Below are positions 51,626 to 59,920 of a stretch of 64,000 nucleotides of DNA, in pieces. Source of the DNA: Hyphomicrobiaceae bacterium (GTDB lineage Bacteria; Pseudomonadota; Alphaproteobacteria; Rhizobiales; Hyphomicrobiaceae); NCBI GenBank assembly GCA_022842785.1, contig JALHOW010000004.1, positions 186,001 through 250,000 of the forward strand. Reading direction: 5' to 3'. The notes below the pieces were generated by a model. The model made no database searches and had not been told where the DNA came from. It saw only the letters and a program-made list of their open reading frames with translations. The position numbers and the translations under genes are program-made. Positions within the stretch are counted from its first letter, which is position 1. Each line of letters begins with the position of its first letter.

Positions 51626-52489
51626 ATGACCCGCACCGTCTATGTGAACGGCCGCTACCTGCCCTATGCCGAAGCGGCGATCCATCCGGAGGACCGCGGC
51701 AACCAGTTCGCCGACGCCGTATACGAGGTCATCGAGGTGCGCGAAGGCCGGCTGGTCGACGAGACGCGTCATATCGCTCGCCTCGCGCGCTCGCTCGGCG
51801 CACTCACCATTCCGGAGCCGATGAGCGGTGCGGCCTGGTCGCGCGTGCTGCGGGAAACCATCCGCCGCAACCGCGTGCACAACGGCCTCGTCTATCTCCA
51901 GGTCTCTCGCGGCGTCGCCCGGCGCGATTTCTTCTTCCCCGCGCCGGATACCCTGCCGACCGTGATCTGCCTCGCGCGACGCATCTCCCCATTGAAGGGC
52001 GAGGCGCAGGCGGCGAAAGGCATCGCCATTCAAAGCACGCCGGACGTTCGCTGGGCGAACTGCGACATCAAGACAGTCATGCTCCTCCCGGCCACTATGG
52101 CCAAGCAGCGCGCCAAGGAAGGCGGCGCCAACGACGCCTGGTTCGTCGACGCCGAGGGCTACGTCACCGAGGGCGCCTCCGCCAACGCGTGGATCGTCGA
52201 CCGCGACGGCAAGCTCGTCACGCGCGCACTGGACAAGTCCATTCTGCCTGGGATCACGCGCACGACGCTGCTCGATGTCCTTGCGCGCGAAGGCATTTCC
52301 GTAGTCGAGCGCCCGTTCACCATCGAGGAGGCCCAAGGGGCCCGCGAAGCCTTCATCACCTCGGCGACGAGTATCGTCATGCCGGTCGTGTCGATCGACG
52401 GCCGGCCCGTCGGCAATGGCGCGCCAGGGCTGCTCGCACTCAAGCTCAGGGCCGAGTTCCACAACGTCGCCGAGCGGGCATCAGTCTGA
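51626..52489 (+). CDS. dat: D-amino-acid aminotransferase (class IV PLP)
   Basis: This 287-aa protein is a fold-IV aminotransferase like DAT. Seen are HPEDRGNQFADAVYEVIEV, YLQVSRGVARRDFFFP, the PLP lysine in WANCDIKTVMLLP, EGASANAWIV and ILPGITRTTLLDVLAREG. It interconverts D-amino acids and 2-oxo acids, supplying D-glutamate or D-alanine. ATG at 51626 after CCGGAGGTCTG. It is 39 bp after trkA. In many relatives hfq and hflX follow; here an M20 amidohydrolase does. Confidence 0.9.
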   Translation: MTRTVYVNGRYLPYAEAAIHPEDRGNQFADAVYEVIEVREGRLVDETRHIARLARSLGALTIPEPMSGAAWSRVLRETIRRNRVHNGLVYLQVSRGVARRDFFFPAPDTLPTVICLARRISPLKGEAQAAKGIAIQSTPDVRWANCDIKTVMLLPATMAKQRAKEGGANDAWFVDAEGYVTEGASANAWIVDRDGKLVTRALDKSILPGITRTTLLDVLAREGISVVERPFTIEEAQGAREAFITSATSIVMPVVSIDGRPVGNGAPGLLALKLRAEFHNVAERASV

Positions 52490-52541
52490 GGCGGCTGGGC
52501 GACGTAGGATAGGCCGGTAGCCCGCAATGCACGCCATGACG

Positions 52542-52573
52542 TTGACCGCCGCGACATGAAAGCGTTTCATGTC
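52542..52573 (+). promoter_or_regulatory. Palindrome overlapping a possible promoter of the amidohydrolase
   Basis: GACATGAAA (52553-52561) and TTTCATGTC (52565-52573) are exact inverted copies, 3 bp apart, between a -35-like TTGACC (52542-52547) and the gene start. A repressor operator is a reasonable inference; the spacing to a -10 (TTTCAT) is 17 bp. Confidence 0.4.
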
Positions 52574-52620
52574 CGCCCACAATCCTTCTCTCTCGTTCAC
52601 GCCAACACTCGAGGACCTCC

Positions 52621-53787
52621 ATGCCCGTCATCAATCGCGTCTCGGCACTCAAGGAAGAGATCACCGAATGGCGCCGTGACATCCACGCGCATCCGGAGAT
52701 CCTCTACGAGGTCCATCGCACCGCAGCCCTGGTGAAAGACAAGCTCATCGAGTTCGGCTGCGACGAGGTGGTGCCGGGCATCGGCCGTACCGGCGTCGTC
52801 GGGGTCATTCGCGGGAAGACGAACAAATCCGGCCGTGCGATCGGAATGCGCGCGGACATGGACGCACTCCCCATGCAGGAGCTGACCGGACTGCCTTATG
52901 CCTCGAAGATCCCTGGCGCCATGCATGCCTGCGGACATGACGGGCACACCGCCATGCTGCTCGGTGCCGCCAAGTACCTTGCGGAGACGCGCAACTTCGA
53001 CGGCACAGCGGTCGTCATCTTTCAGCCTGCCGAAGAAGGCGGCGCCGGCGGCAAGGCCATGGTCGACGACGGCATGATGGACCGCTTCGGCGTGACCGAG
53101 GTTTACGGGATGCATACCGCCCCCGGCCTCCCGGTCGGCCACTTCGCCACGCGTCCCGGCCCGTTGCTGGCTGCTTCCGACCGTATCGACATTTCCATCG
53201 AAGGCGTCGGCACGCACGCTGCCAAGCCGCATCTCGGTATCGATCCCGTCGCTATCGGCTGCCAGCTTCACGCCGCGCTGCAGACGATCGTCTCGCGGAA
53301 CGTCGATCCGGTGCATTCCGCCGTCGTATCCGTGACCATGTTCCATGCCGGCGATGCGATGAACGTCATTCCGCAGACGGCGAAGCTCGCCGGCACCGTG
53401 CGGACGCTCAAGGAGGAGGTGCGCCAGATGGTCAAGCGGCGCATCGCGGAAATCTGCGAGGGCATCGCCAAGACCTACAACGCCAAGATCGAGCTCGACT
53501 ACTGGGACGGCTATCCGGTGTGCGTCAATCACGAGGCGCAGACGCGTTTCGCGGCCGGGGTCGCACGCGAGATTTCCGGCGACGCCGCCGTAAACGACGA
53601 AGCGCCGCCCGTGCTCGGCGGCGAGGACTTCGCCTACATGCTCGAAGCCCGGCCGGGCGCCTTTGTCTTCATCGGCAATGGGAATACGGCGGGTGTCCAT
53701 CATCCCGCCTATGATTTCAACGACGAGGCGATCCCTGTCGGCGTCTCGTACTGGGCCCGCCTCGTCGAGACTTCCATGCCGGCCTGA
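52621..53787 (+). CDS. M20 amidohydrolase, hippurate-hydrolase type
   Basis: This 388-aa M20D peptidase-family enzyme starts MPVINRVSALKEEITEWRRD, with IHAHPEILYEVHRT, RADMDALPMQE, ACGHDGHTAMLLG (metal ligands), QPAEEGGAGG and LGGEDFAYMLEARPG. Family members deacylate N-acyl amino acids (hippurate, N-acetyl-amino acids, indole-acetyl amino acids). No signal peptide. ATG follows GAGGACCTCC. It ends with a terminator. The specific substrate is unknown. Confidence 0.9.
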   Translation: MPVINRVSALKEEITEWRRDIHAHPEILYEVHRTAALVKDKLIEFGCDEVVPGIGRTGVVGVIRGKTNKSGRAIGMRADMDALPMQELTGLPYASKIPGAMHACGHDGHTAMLLGAAKYLAETRNFDGTAVVIFQPAEEGGAGGKAMVDDGMMDRFGVTEVYGMHTAPGLPVGHFATRPGPLLAASDRIDISIEGVGTHAAKPHLGIDPVAIGCQLHAALQTIVSRNVDPVHSAVVSVTMFHAGDAMNVIPQTAKLAGTVRTLKEEVRQMVKRRIAEICEGIAKTYNAKIELDYWDGYPVCVNHEAQTRFAAGVAREISGDAAVNDEAPPVLGGEDFAYMLEARPGAFVFIGNGNTAGVHHPAYDFNDEAIPVGVSYWARLVETSMPA

Positions 53788-53854
53788 GTCGGGTTTGGCG
53801 GTAACAACCGCCACGCCATCAGCGCTGCCACCCAAGTCTAGCTCTTCCATCAAG

Positions 53855-53881
53855 CCGGTCGCCCAAGGCGGCCGGTTTTTT
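53855..53881 (+). terminator. Rho-independent terminator of the amidohydrolase gene
   Basis: CCGGTCGCC (53855-53863) pairs with GGCGGCCGG (53867-53875) including one U-G pair, followed by six T. The strongest terminator after a single gene in this window. Confidence 0.88.
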
Positions 53882-53971
53882 GTTGCGCGCCCGTAGCATC
53901 GTTGCTGATCGCGCTCGCCCTTTTCAGCCGTCGTCGCCCCGTGTGCCGCACTCGCGCACGACGCACACACT

Positions 53972-54002
53972 GTTGCAGAAAATCCACCTAAGGTTGCTGA
54001 AA
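53972..54002 (+). promoter_or_regulatory. Direct repeat in the porin upstream region
   Basis: GTTGC[A/T]GAAA occurs at 53972-53981 and 53993-54002, exactly 21 bp apart (two helix turns), a spacing typical of tandem regulator sites. The rest of the 460-bp region before the porin has no supportable gene. No obvious -10/-35 pair was located. Confidence 0.35.
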
Positions 54003-54359
54003 GTCTGAATACACACGCAATGCATTTGCGCGGACCGTGCACTTCCCCTATCACACAACTACAAGTTGCGGCGACGGTGAGTCCTCCAGTCGAGGTCTCA
54101 TTAGTGATCCGCCGAGGCGCGGTTGCAACCCGCGTCGAGGCAGGTCGCAAGCGCAGGAAGCAAGCCCAGTGCTCATCTGGTCCTGCCGCGGGCCGCGTGT
54201 GAAGTCGAGTTCCGCGTTTATTTCCAACGTGTTCCCTCGTGACGGCGCGTGCTTGAGGCGCGCGCGTGCGGCCTCGAAGGAGCGCGATCCACAACCAGCC
54301 GCCGGGCTGCGCACTCTGCTTCCGCGCTGGAAGCATCGGGAAAAATGGAGATCAGACAA

Positions 54360-55736
54360 ATGAATGGGGGATCGATGACGACACTCAGTCGCGTTTCGAT
54401 GGCCGCCGCCGCTGCGCTGCTCATGGGTTTGAGCCCAGCGGCGGCTGCGGACCTTGGTGGTAACTGTTGCGCGGATCTCGAGGAGCGGGTTGCCGAGCTC
54501 GAGGCGACAACCGCCCGCAAGGGCAACCGGAAGGTCTCGCTCACCATCTCGGGCCAGATTTCGCAGCAGCTCATGTTCTGGGATGACGGCTTCCAGAGCG
54601 ATATGTACGTGACCAGCCCGACATCGTCAGCCTCGCGCTGGCGCATGACAGGTTCTGCCAAGATCTCGCCCGAGATCACGGCGGGCTTCCTCTACGAGTT
54701 CGAGGCCTTCGGTAGCAGCTCGTCCTCTGTGAACCAGCGGATGGGCTCCGGTATCGCCGGCCTGCCTTCTGCAACGGCAAACAGTGGCCAGACCTTCGGT
54801 GACGATGGTGGCGCGAGCCACACCAACCTTCGCGAGGCTCTGGCCTGGATCGAGCACACCCGCCTCGGCCGTGTGACCATTGGCCATGGCTCGAGCGCTG
54901 CGAACAACATCATCCTGATCGATCTGTCCGGCAAGGGCATGGCGGCGTCGAATGACGTCCGTCTGCACTCGGCAGGCTTCGTGATTGCTCAGGGCAATGG
55001 CTCCTACTCGGGCGCCACGTGGGGGAACTTCTTCCAGGGCGGTTCGGGCGACTGGCTGAACGAGCGCAACGAGCACATTGCGTACCGCACGCCGACGATC
55101 GCGGGCTTCACGCTGGGCGCGTCGTTCGGCGAGGACAACTACTGGGATGCGGCGCTGCGCTACGCTGGCGAGTTCAATGGCATCCGCATTGCCGGTGGTA
55201 TCGGATACAGTGTTCGCAGTGAGTACGATGGTCCGGCGGGTGATCTTGTTTGCACCACGAACTGCGACAAGAGGCTGAAGCAGCTCGCCGGCTCGCTCTC
55301 TATCCGGCACATGCCGACTGGCCTGTTCTTCACGGGCGCAGCCGGTGAGCGCGACATGGAGAACGATGAGACGACTGTAGGCGATACGACATTCACCTAC
55401 GATTTCAGCTCGCGGTTCTACTACCTGTCGGGTGGTATCGCGCGCAACTTCCTCGGGATTGGCGATACGGTCCTGTACGGTGAGTACAGCGAGTGGAGGG
55501 GCGCTGCCCAGGATCTTGCGATCGCGACCAATGGTGTGGGCGGTGGCACGTTCATCGGCTCGTCTGCCGACAAGCTGCAGCACTGGGGCGTCGGCATCGT
55601 CCAGCACGTCGATGCGGCCGCGATGGAGTTCTGGCTTAGCTACAAGAACTACTCGCTCGACTCTGCGCAGTTCAGTGCAGTTCGCGGTGCCGAGGATCTC
55701 CACCTCATTACTGCAGGCACGCGCATCCGCTTCTGA
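54360..55736 (+). CDS. Outer-membrane porin (Porin_2 type)
   Basis: This 458-aa protein has a signal peptide (LLMGLSPAAAA end), then DLGGNCCADLEERVAELEAT, a short coiled-coil, and KVSLTISGQISQQLMFWDDG, the first strand of the alphaproteobacterial porin_2 barrel. Strands alternate with glycine- and serine-rich loops, and it ends in the aromatic terminal strand HLITAGTRIRF. GGAG nine bases upstream of ATG 54360; ATG 54375 is also possible. General diffusion of small solutes is expected. The 300-bp leader is long. Codons favour the host's preferred set, as in highly expressed genes. Confidence 0.88.
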   Translation: MNGGSMTTLSRVSMAAAAALLMGLSPAAAADLGGNCCADLEERVAELEATTARKGNRKVSLTISGQISQQLMFWDDGFQSDMYVTSPTSSASRWRMTGSAKISPEITAGFLYEFEAFGSSSSSVNQRMGSGIAGLPSATANSGQTFGDDGGASHTNLREALAWIEHTRLGRVTIGHGSSAANNIILIDLSGKGMAASNDVRLHSAGFVIAQGNGSYSGATWGNFFQGGSGDWLNERNEHIAYRTPTIAGFTLGASFGEDNYWDAALRYAGEFNGIRIAGGIGYSVRSEYDGPAGDLVCTTNCDKRLKQLAGSLSIRHMPTGLFFTGAAGERDMENDETTVGDTTFTYDFSSRFYYLSGGIARNFLGIGDTVLYGEYSEWRGAAQDLAIATNGVGGGTFIGSSADKLQHWGVGIVQHVDAAAMEFWLSYKNYSLDSAQFSAVRGAEDLHLITAGTRIRF

Positions 55737-55764
55737 TCAGCCCTGCAAGGCTGGCATAAAACGC

Positions 55765-55790
55765 AAAGGGCCGCCCACGGGCGGCCCTTT
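55765..55790. terminator. Bidirectional terminator between porin and DUF2065 gene
   Basis: AAAGGGCCGCCC (55765-55776) and GGGCGGCCCTTT (55779-55790) are exact inverted copies. T-rich tracts occur on both sides, so it can serve both convergent genes. Confidence 0.8.
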
Positions 55791-55800
55791 CATTACGTCC

Positions 55801-55986
55801 TCATCCCCGCACCAGCCACACGATCGCTACGCCCATGGCGATCGCGACCACGCCGGAAATGCGCACCACCGGTTCGGGCGATTCGGCCATCGCTTGCAGC
55901 AGCCGCGCGCCCATGCCGGGGAATGCGGCCCACAGCAGGCCCTCGATGACGAGAACCAAACCGAGGGCCGCAACGAGATCGCTCAT
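55801..55986 (-). CDS. DUF2065 small membrane protein (YjeT-like)
   Basis: This 61-aa protein has two membrane segments (LVAALGLVLVIEGLLWAAFP and VVAIAMGVAIVWLV) and matches DUF2065, which usually follows hflC. Its start overlaps the hflC stop by 4 bp. It has no known biochemical role; linkage suggests the HflKC complex. Confidence 0.85.
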   Translation of the reverse strand: MSDLVAALGLVLVIEGLLWAAFPGMGARLLQAMAESPEPVVRISGVVAIAMGVAIVWLVRG

Positions 55987-56891
55987 CGCTGCCCAGTCGT
56001 TTGCGGCGGCGCAAGCGCTCCGCTGCCCGTCGCACTATTGAAGTAGCGGAAGAACTCGCTGTCCGGCGACAGAACCATCCGCGTATCACCCGACTTGATG
56101 CCCTGCTCGTAGGCCTGCATGGACCGATAGAACGAGAAGAAAGCGGGATCCCGGTTGAACACCTCGGCGAAGATGCGGTTGCGCTCGGCATCGCCTTCGC
56201 CCCGCATCTGGTCAGCCTTGCGGCGGGCCTCGGCGCGGATGGTGATCGAGTCGCGATCCGCATCAGCCTGGATCTTGTTGGCTGCGGCGCGGCCTTCGGC
56301 GCGAAGTTCCTCCGCCTCCTTGAAGCGGTCGGCCTTCATGCGATCATAGACGCTCTGAAGGTTCTTCTCGGGGAGATCAGCGCGCTTGATCCGAACGTCG
56401 ACAACTTCAAGGCCGAACTCCTGACCCTGCTTGTTCACCTCGATCGCGATCTGCTTCATCAGCTCTTCGCGCTTGTTACGCACGATGTCGATGAAGCTCG
56501 CCGAACCGAGCACGCGGCGAAGGGTCGACTGCACGATCGGGCCGAAGCGCTGCGGCACATAATACTCGCTCGTGACCGCCTGATAGAACTTCAGCGGATC
56601 CTTGATGCGATAGCGTGCGAAGGCATCGACCAGAAGCAGCTTCTGGTCCGCGGCTGGCACCTCCTGCGGTGTCATGTCGAGGTCGAGAATTCGCTTATCG
56701 AAGTACTCGACCGTCTCGACGACCGGAATCTTCCAGTGCAGGCCGGCCTGGTTGATGATCCGCTTCGGCTTGCCGAACTCGAGGACGAGAGCCTGCTCGT
56801 TCTGGTGCACGATGAAGAGCGCGAAGTACGCGAGCAGGCCCGCACCGACGATAAGCGCGATCAGGAAAGAGAAAATGGCGCGCATGGTCAC
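55983..56891 (-). CDS. hflC: HflC, FtsH-modulating band-7 protein
   Basis: This 302-aa protein has one N-terminal membrane segment (ALIVGAGLLAYFALFIVHQ) then a SPFH/band-7 domain (EQALVLEFGKPKRIINQAGL, LRRVLGSASFIDIVRNKRE) and a helical coiled-coil. With HflK it forms the periplasmic vault regulating the FtsH protease. It overlaps hflK by 4 bp and DUF2065 by 4 bp. Confidence 0.92.
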   Translation of the reverse strand: MTMRAIFSFLIALIVGAGLLAYFALFIVHQNEQALVLEFGKPKRIINQAGLHWKIPVVETVEYFDKRILDLDMTPQEVPAADQKLLLVDAFARYRIKDPLKFYQAVTSEYYVPQRFGPIVQSTLRRVLGSASFIDIVRNKREELMKQIAIEVNKQGQEFGLEVVDVRIKRADLPEKNLQSVYDRMKADRFKEAEELRAEGRAAANKIQADADRDSITIRAEARRKADQMRGEGDAERNRIFAEVFNRDPAFFSFYRSMQAYEQGIKSGDTRMVLSPDSEFFRYFNSATGSGALAPPQTTGQR

Positions 56892-58018
56892 TTCGCTCCC
56901 TGAGGTTGCGGCTTGCGCTGCAGTTGATCAAGGGGCAGGTACGGCACCACGCCCGAACCGGCCTTGCTGTCGAGGATGATCTTGTCGGCACCGCCGAGCA
57001 CACGCTCCATCGTCTCGAGATAGAGCCGCTCACGCGTTACCTGAGGCGCCTTCTGGTACTCGGCGAGCACCGCTCCGAAGCGCGACGCCTGACCGATGGC
57101 CTCTTCGACCGTCTGCTTCTTGTAGCCTTCAGCCTCGGCAATGATCCGGTCAGCCGCGCCGCGCGCCTCGGGAACGATCTTGCTGGCGTAAGCCTGCGCC
57201 TGATTCTTGAGCGTCTCGAGATCGATCTTGGCCGCCTGGACGTCACGGAACGAGTCACCCACGGATTGCGGCGGGAAGACGCGCTGCAGCGAGACTTCGT
57301 CGACGATGATACCGGACTCGTAGCTGTTCAGAGTATCCTGCATCAGCTTCTGAACGGCGGTGCGCACACTGCCGAGCTCTGTGGTCAGGATGCGCTCGAA
57401 GTCGGTCTTGCCGACGACCTCGCGCATGGCGCTCTCGGCCACGTCTTTGACAGTCTGCTCGGGATTCTGAATGCGGAACAGATACTTCTCGGCATCCTGA
57501 ATGCGCCAGATGACGACGAAAGGCACCTCGACGACGTTCTCGTCGCCCGTCAGCATACCGCTTTCCTCAGGCACATTGGTCGTGCCCGTGCTGCCACGAC
57601 GAACGACGCTCGAGCGGAAACCCACCTCGATGGTGTTCTTGCGCGTCACCTTGGGGAGACGCACCTCCTCGATGGGGTAGGGCATCCGGAAATGCAGGCC
57701 CGGCGGCTCCTGGCGAACGAACTCGCCGAAGCGAAGGACGACGCCGAGCTCATCGGGCTGGACGCGGAACGTGAATGCGTAGAACCCAGCCACCGCAATG
57801 CCGATTGCTGCGAGCAGGACGAGCAACGGCCCTGGAATGCCCGAACCCGGCATGACTTGCTTGAGGCGGTCCTGACTGCGCCGCAGAAGCTCTTCAAGGT
57901 CAGGCTGCTGGCCGCCACCGCCGCCGCTGCCGCCAGACGGGCCCTGGCCCCAGGGGCCGCCACCGCCGCCGCCCCCTTTCCAACCGCCGCCCCCGCCACC
58001 TTGATTGCTCCACGGCAT
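56888..58018 (-). CDS. hflK: HflK, FtsH-modulating band-7 protein
   Basis: This 376-aa protein begins MPWSNQGGGGGGWKGGGGGG, a glycine-rich cytoplasmic tail typical of HflK, then a membrane segment (GPLLVLLAAIGIAVAGFYAF) and the band-7 domain (DELGVVLRFGEFVRQEPPGL). ATG at 58018 after AAGGGCG; a longer frame to 58096 is not preferred. First gene of hflK-hflC-DUF2065, divergent from lysC. The 374-bp gap (58019-58392) has no gene or motif I recognise. Confidence 0.92.
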   Translation of the reverse strand: MPWSNQGGGGGGWKGGGGGGGPWGQGPSGGSGGGGGQQPDLEELLRRSQDRLKQVMPGSGIPGPLLVLLAAIGIAVAGFYAFTFRVQPDELGVVLRFGEFVRQEPPGLHFRMPYPIEEVRLPKVTRKNTIEVGFRSSVVRRGSTGTTNVPEESGMLTGDENVVEVPFVVIWRIQDAEKYLFRIQNPEQTVKDVAESAMREVVGKTDFERILTTELGSVRTAVQKLMQDTLNSYESGIIVDEVSLQRVFPPQSVGDSFRDVQAAKIDLETLKNQAQAYASKIVPEARGAADRIIAEAEGYKKQTVEEAIGQASRFGAVLAEYQKAPQVTRERLYLETMERVLGGADKIILDSKAGSGVVPYLPLDQLQRKPQPQGAK

Positions 58019-58392
58019 TACCACGCCCTTCTTCGATTGTTGTTGGGAGATATGCAGACGCCGGACGAAACGGCCCTGCTCGGCCTCATCCGGCATCCTG
58101 CTGTCTATATAGGTCGCAACCGCTTATAGGCCATTCCTTCCGCATTTCGCAAATTACGAGGTGGTCATATTGCCGAGGCACGCTCAGACCGCGTCAGGCA
58201 TCGAGCCATGGTTGCGACAGCCGGTCTGGCCGAGTATGAGTACGCCGCGCTTCGCCGCCACCGGCTTTCGTCGCCGATGGCCGGATGCGCGTCGAAACCC
58301 GGACGGTCCGACCGTCCGATACTCAATTTAGGCAGTGGGACACCTCAGGACAACCTGTGGCTGTCGAGCGAGCGGACCGCACCGGGAAAACC

Positions 58393-59655
58393 ATGACGAC
58401 GATCGTTATGAAGTTCGGGGGCACCTCGGTCGCCAATGTCGAGCGCATCCGGAACGTAGCCCAGCACGTCAAGCGTGAGGTCGACGCCGGCAACCAAGTC
58501 GCCGTGGTCGTCTCGGCCATGTCGGGGACGACGAACCAGCTCGTCGGCTGGGTCCGCGAAACGGCGCTGCTGCACGATGCGCGCGAGTACGACGCCATTG
58601 TCGCCTCGGGCGAGAACATCACGGCAGGCCTCCTCGCGATTGCCCTCCAGTCCATCGGTATCCAGGCCCGCTCATGGCAGGGCTGGCAGGTACCCATACT
58701 GACGGACGCCGCGCACGGCTCGGCGCGCATCACGGATATTCCCGGCGAGAAACTGCGCGAGCGCCTCGCCTCAGGTGAGGTTGCTGTCGTCACTGGCTTC
58801 CAGGGCATCGAGCCCAGCCGCAATCGCATTGCCACACTGGGCCGGGGCGGCTCGGATACGAGCGCGGTTGCCATTGCTGTCGCCCTGAAGGCGGATCTTT
58901 GCGACATCTACACGGACGTGGACGGGGTCTACACGACCGACCCGCGCGTCGTGCCCAAAGCGCGCCGTCTGTCGCGCATCTCCTACGAGGAGATGCTGGA
59001 AATGGCCTCGCTCGGCTCCAAGGTGCTCCAAACGCGCTCCGTCGAGCTCGCGATGGTCCATCGGATGCGCACGCGCGTCCTTTCGAGCTTTACTTCACCC
59101 GACGAGATCCCGGCCGCTCATCCGGACACCTGGCACGAGATCGGCACGATCGTTTGCGACGAGGATGAAATCGTGGAACAGCAAGTCGTCAGCGGAATCG
59201 CCTTCTCACGCGACGAAGCCAAGATCACGCTCCGCCAGATCGCCGACCGGCCCGGCGTGGCAGCCGCGATCTTCGGGCCTCTCGCCGATGCCAACATCAA
59301 CGTCGACATGATCGTGCAGAACCTGTCCACGGACGGGAAAAGCACGGATATGACCTTCACCGTGCTGCAGACCGATCTCCCACGCTCGCTCGAAGTCGTG
59401 AAGAGTGCCGCGCGGGATATCGGCCATTTCGACATCGAAAGCTCGGGCGAGGTGGTCAAGGTCTCGGTGATCGGCATCGGCATGCGCAGCCATGCTGGCG
59501 TTGCCGCACGCATGTTCAAAGCGCTCGCCGAGAAGGGGATCAACATCCAGGCGATCTCGACCTCGGAAATCAAGATCAGCGTCTTGATCGACCGCGCTTA
59601 TTCCGAGCTTGCCGTACGCACGCTCCATTCGCTCTACGGCCTCGACGCCGAATAG
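58393..59655 (+). CDS. lysC: Aspartate kinase
   Basis: This 420-aa protein starts MTTIVMKFGGTSVANVERI. The kinase domain shows KFGGTS, the phosphate region GRGGSDTSAVAIA and the aspartate-binding TDVDGVYTTDPR; two ACT domains near the C-terminus (SRDEAKITLRQIADRPGVAAA and VSVIGIGMRSHAGVAARMF) bind lysine or threonine for feedback. It makes aspartyl phosphate for lysine, threonine, methionine and diaminopimelate. It is followed by ptsP after 265 bp, an order common in Hyphomicrobiales. Confidence 0.95.
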   Translation: MTTIVMKFGGTSVANVERIRNVAQHVKREVDAGNQVAVVVSAMSGTTNQLVGWVRETALLHDAREYDAIVASGENITAGLLAIALQSIGIQARSWQGWQVPILTDAAHGSARITDIPGEKLRERLASGEVAVVTGFQGIEPSRNRIATLGRGGSDTSAVAIAVALKADLCDIYTDVDGVYTTDPRVVPKARRLSRISYEEMLEMASLGSKVLQTRSVELAMVHRMRTRVLSSFTSPDEIPAAHPDTWHEIGTIVCDEDEIVEQQVVSGIAFSRDEAKITLRQIADRPGVAAAIFGPLADANINVDMIVQNLSTDGKSTDMTFTVLQTDLPRSLEVVKSAARDIGHFDIESSGEVVKVSVIGIGMRSHAGVAARMFKALAEKGINIQAISTSEIKISVLIDRAYSELAVRTLHSLYGLDAE

Positions 59656-59920
59656 GCGGCGGACGGACAAGGCCACGGAGCGGCGGCCGCGGCACGATCG
59701 CCGCCGGCCCAAAGAATCGAGAAGGCAGCACAAGCCCATGCCTTGGGTCATCCTGCCTGATCTTCAGGATCGCGAGTTCAGGACGAACGTCGCATATTCT
59801 CGGTGCGCGAGACGTCGTCACAATAAGCAATAGGCTCGACAGAGCCTGATCGGGTAGGAATGTCGCTTGAGGCGGTCCGCCAGGACCGTGCACGGCGTGG
59901 CGTGGGAATGCAGGGCCGAA

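Noticed and set aside
58019-58392. Additional gene in the hflK-lysC gap
   Set aside because: Frames here are in-frame upstream extensions of lysC or antisense stretches without ribosome sites.
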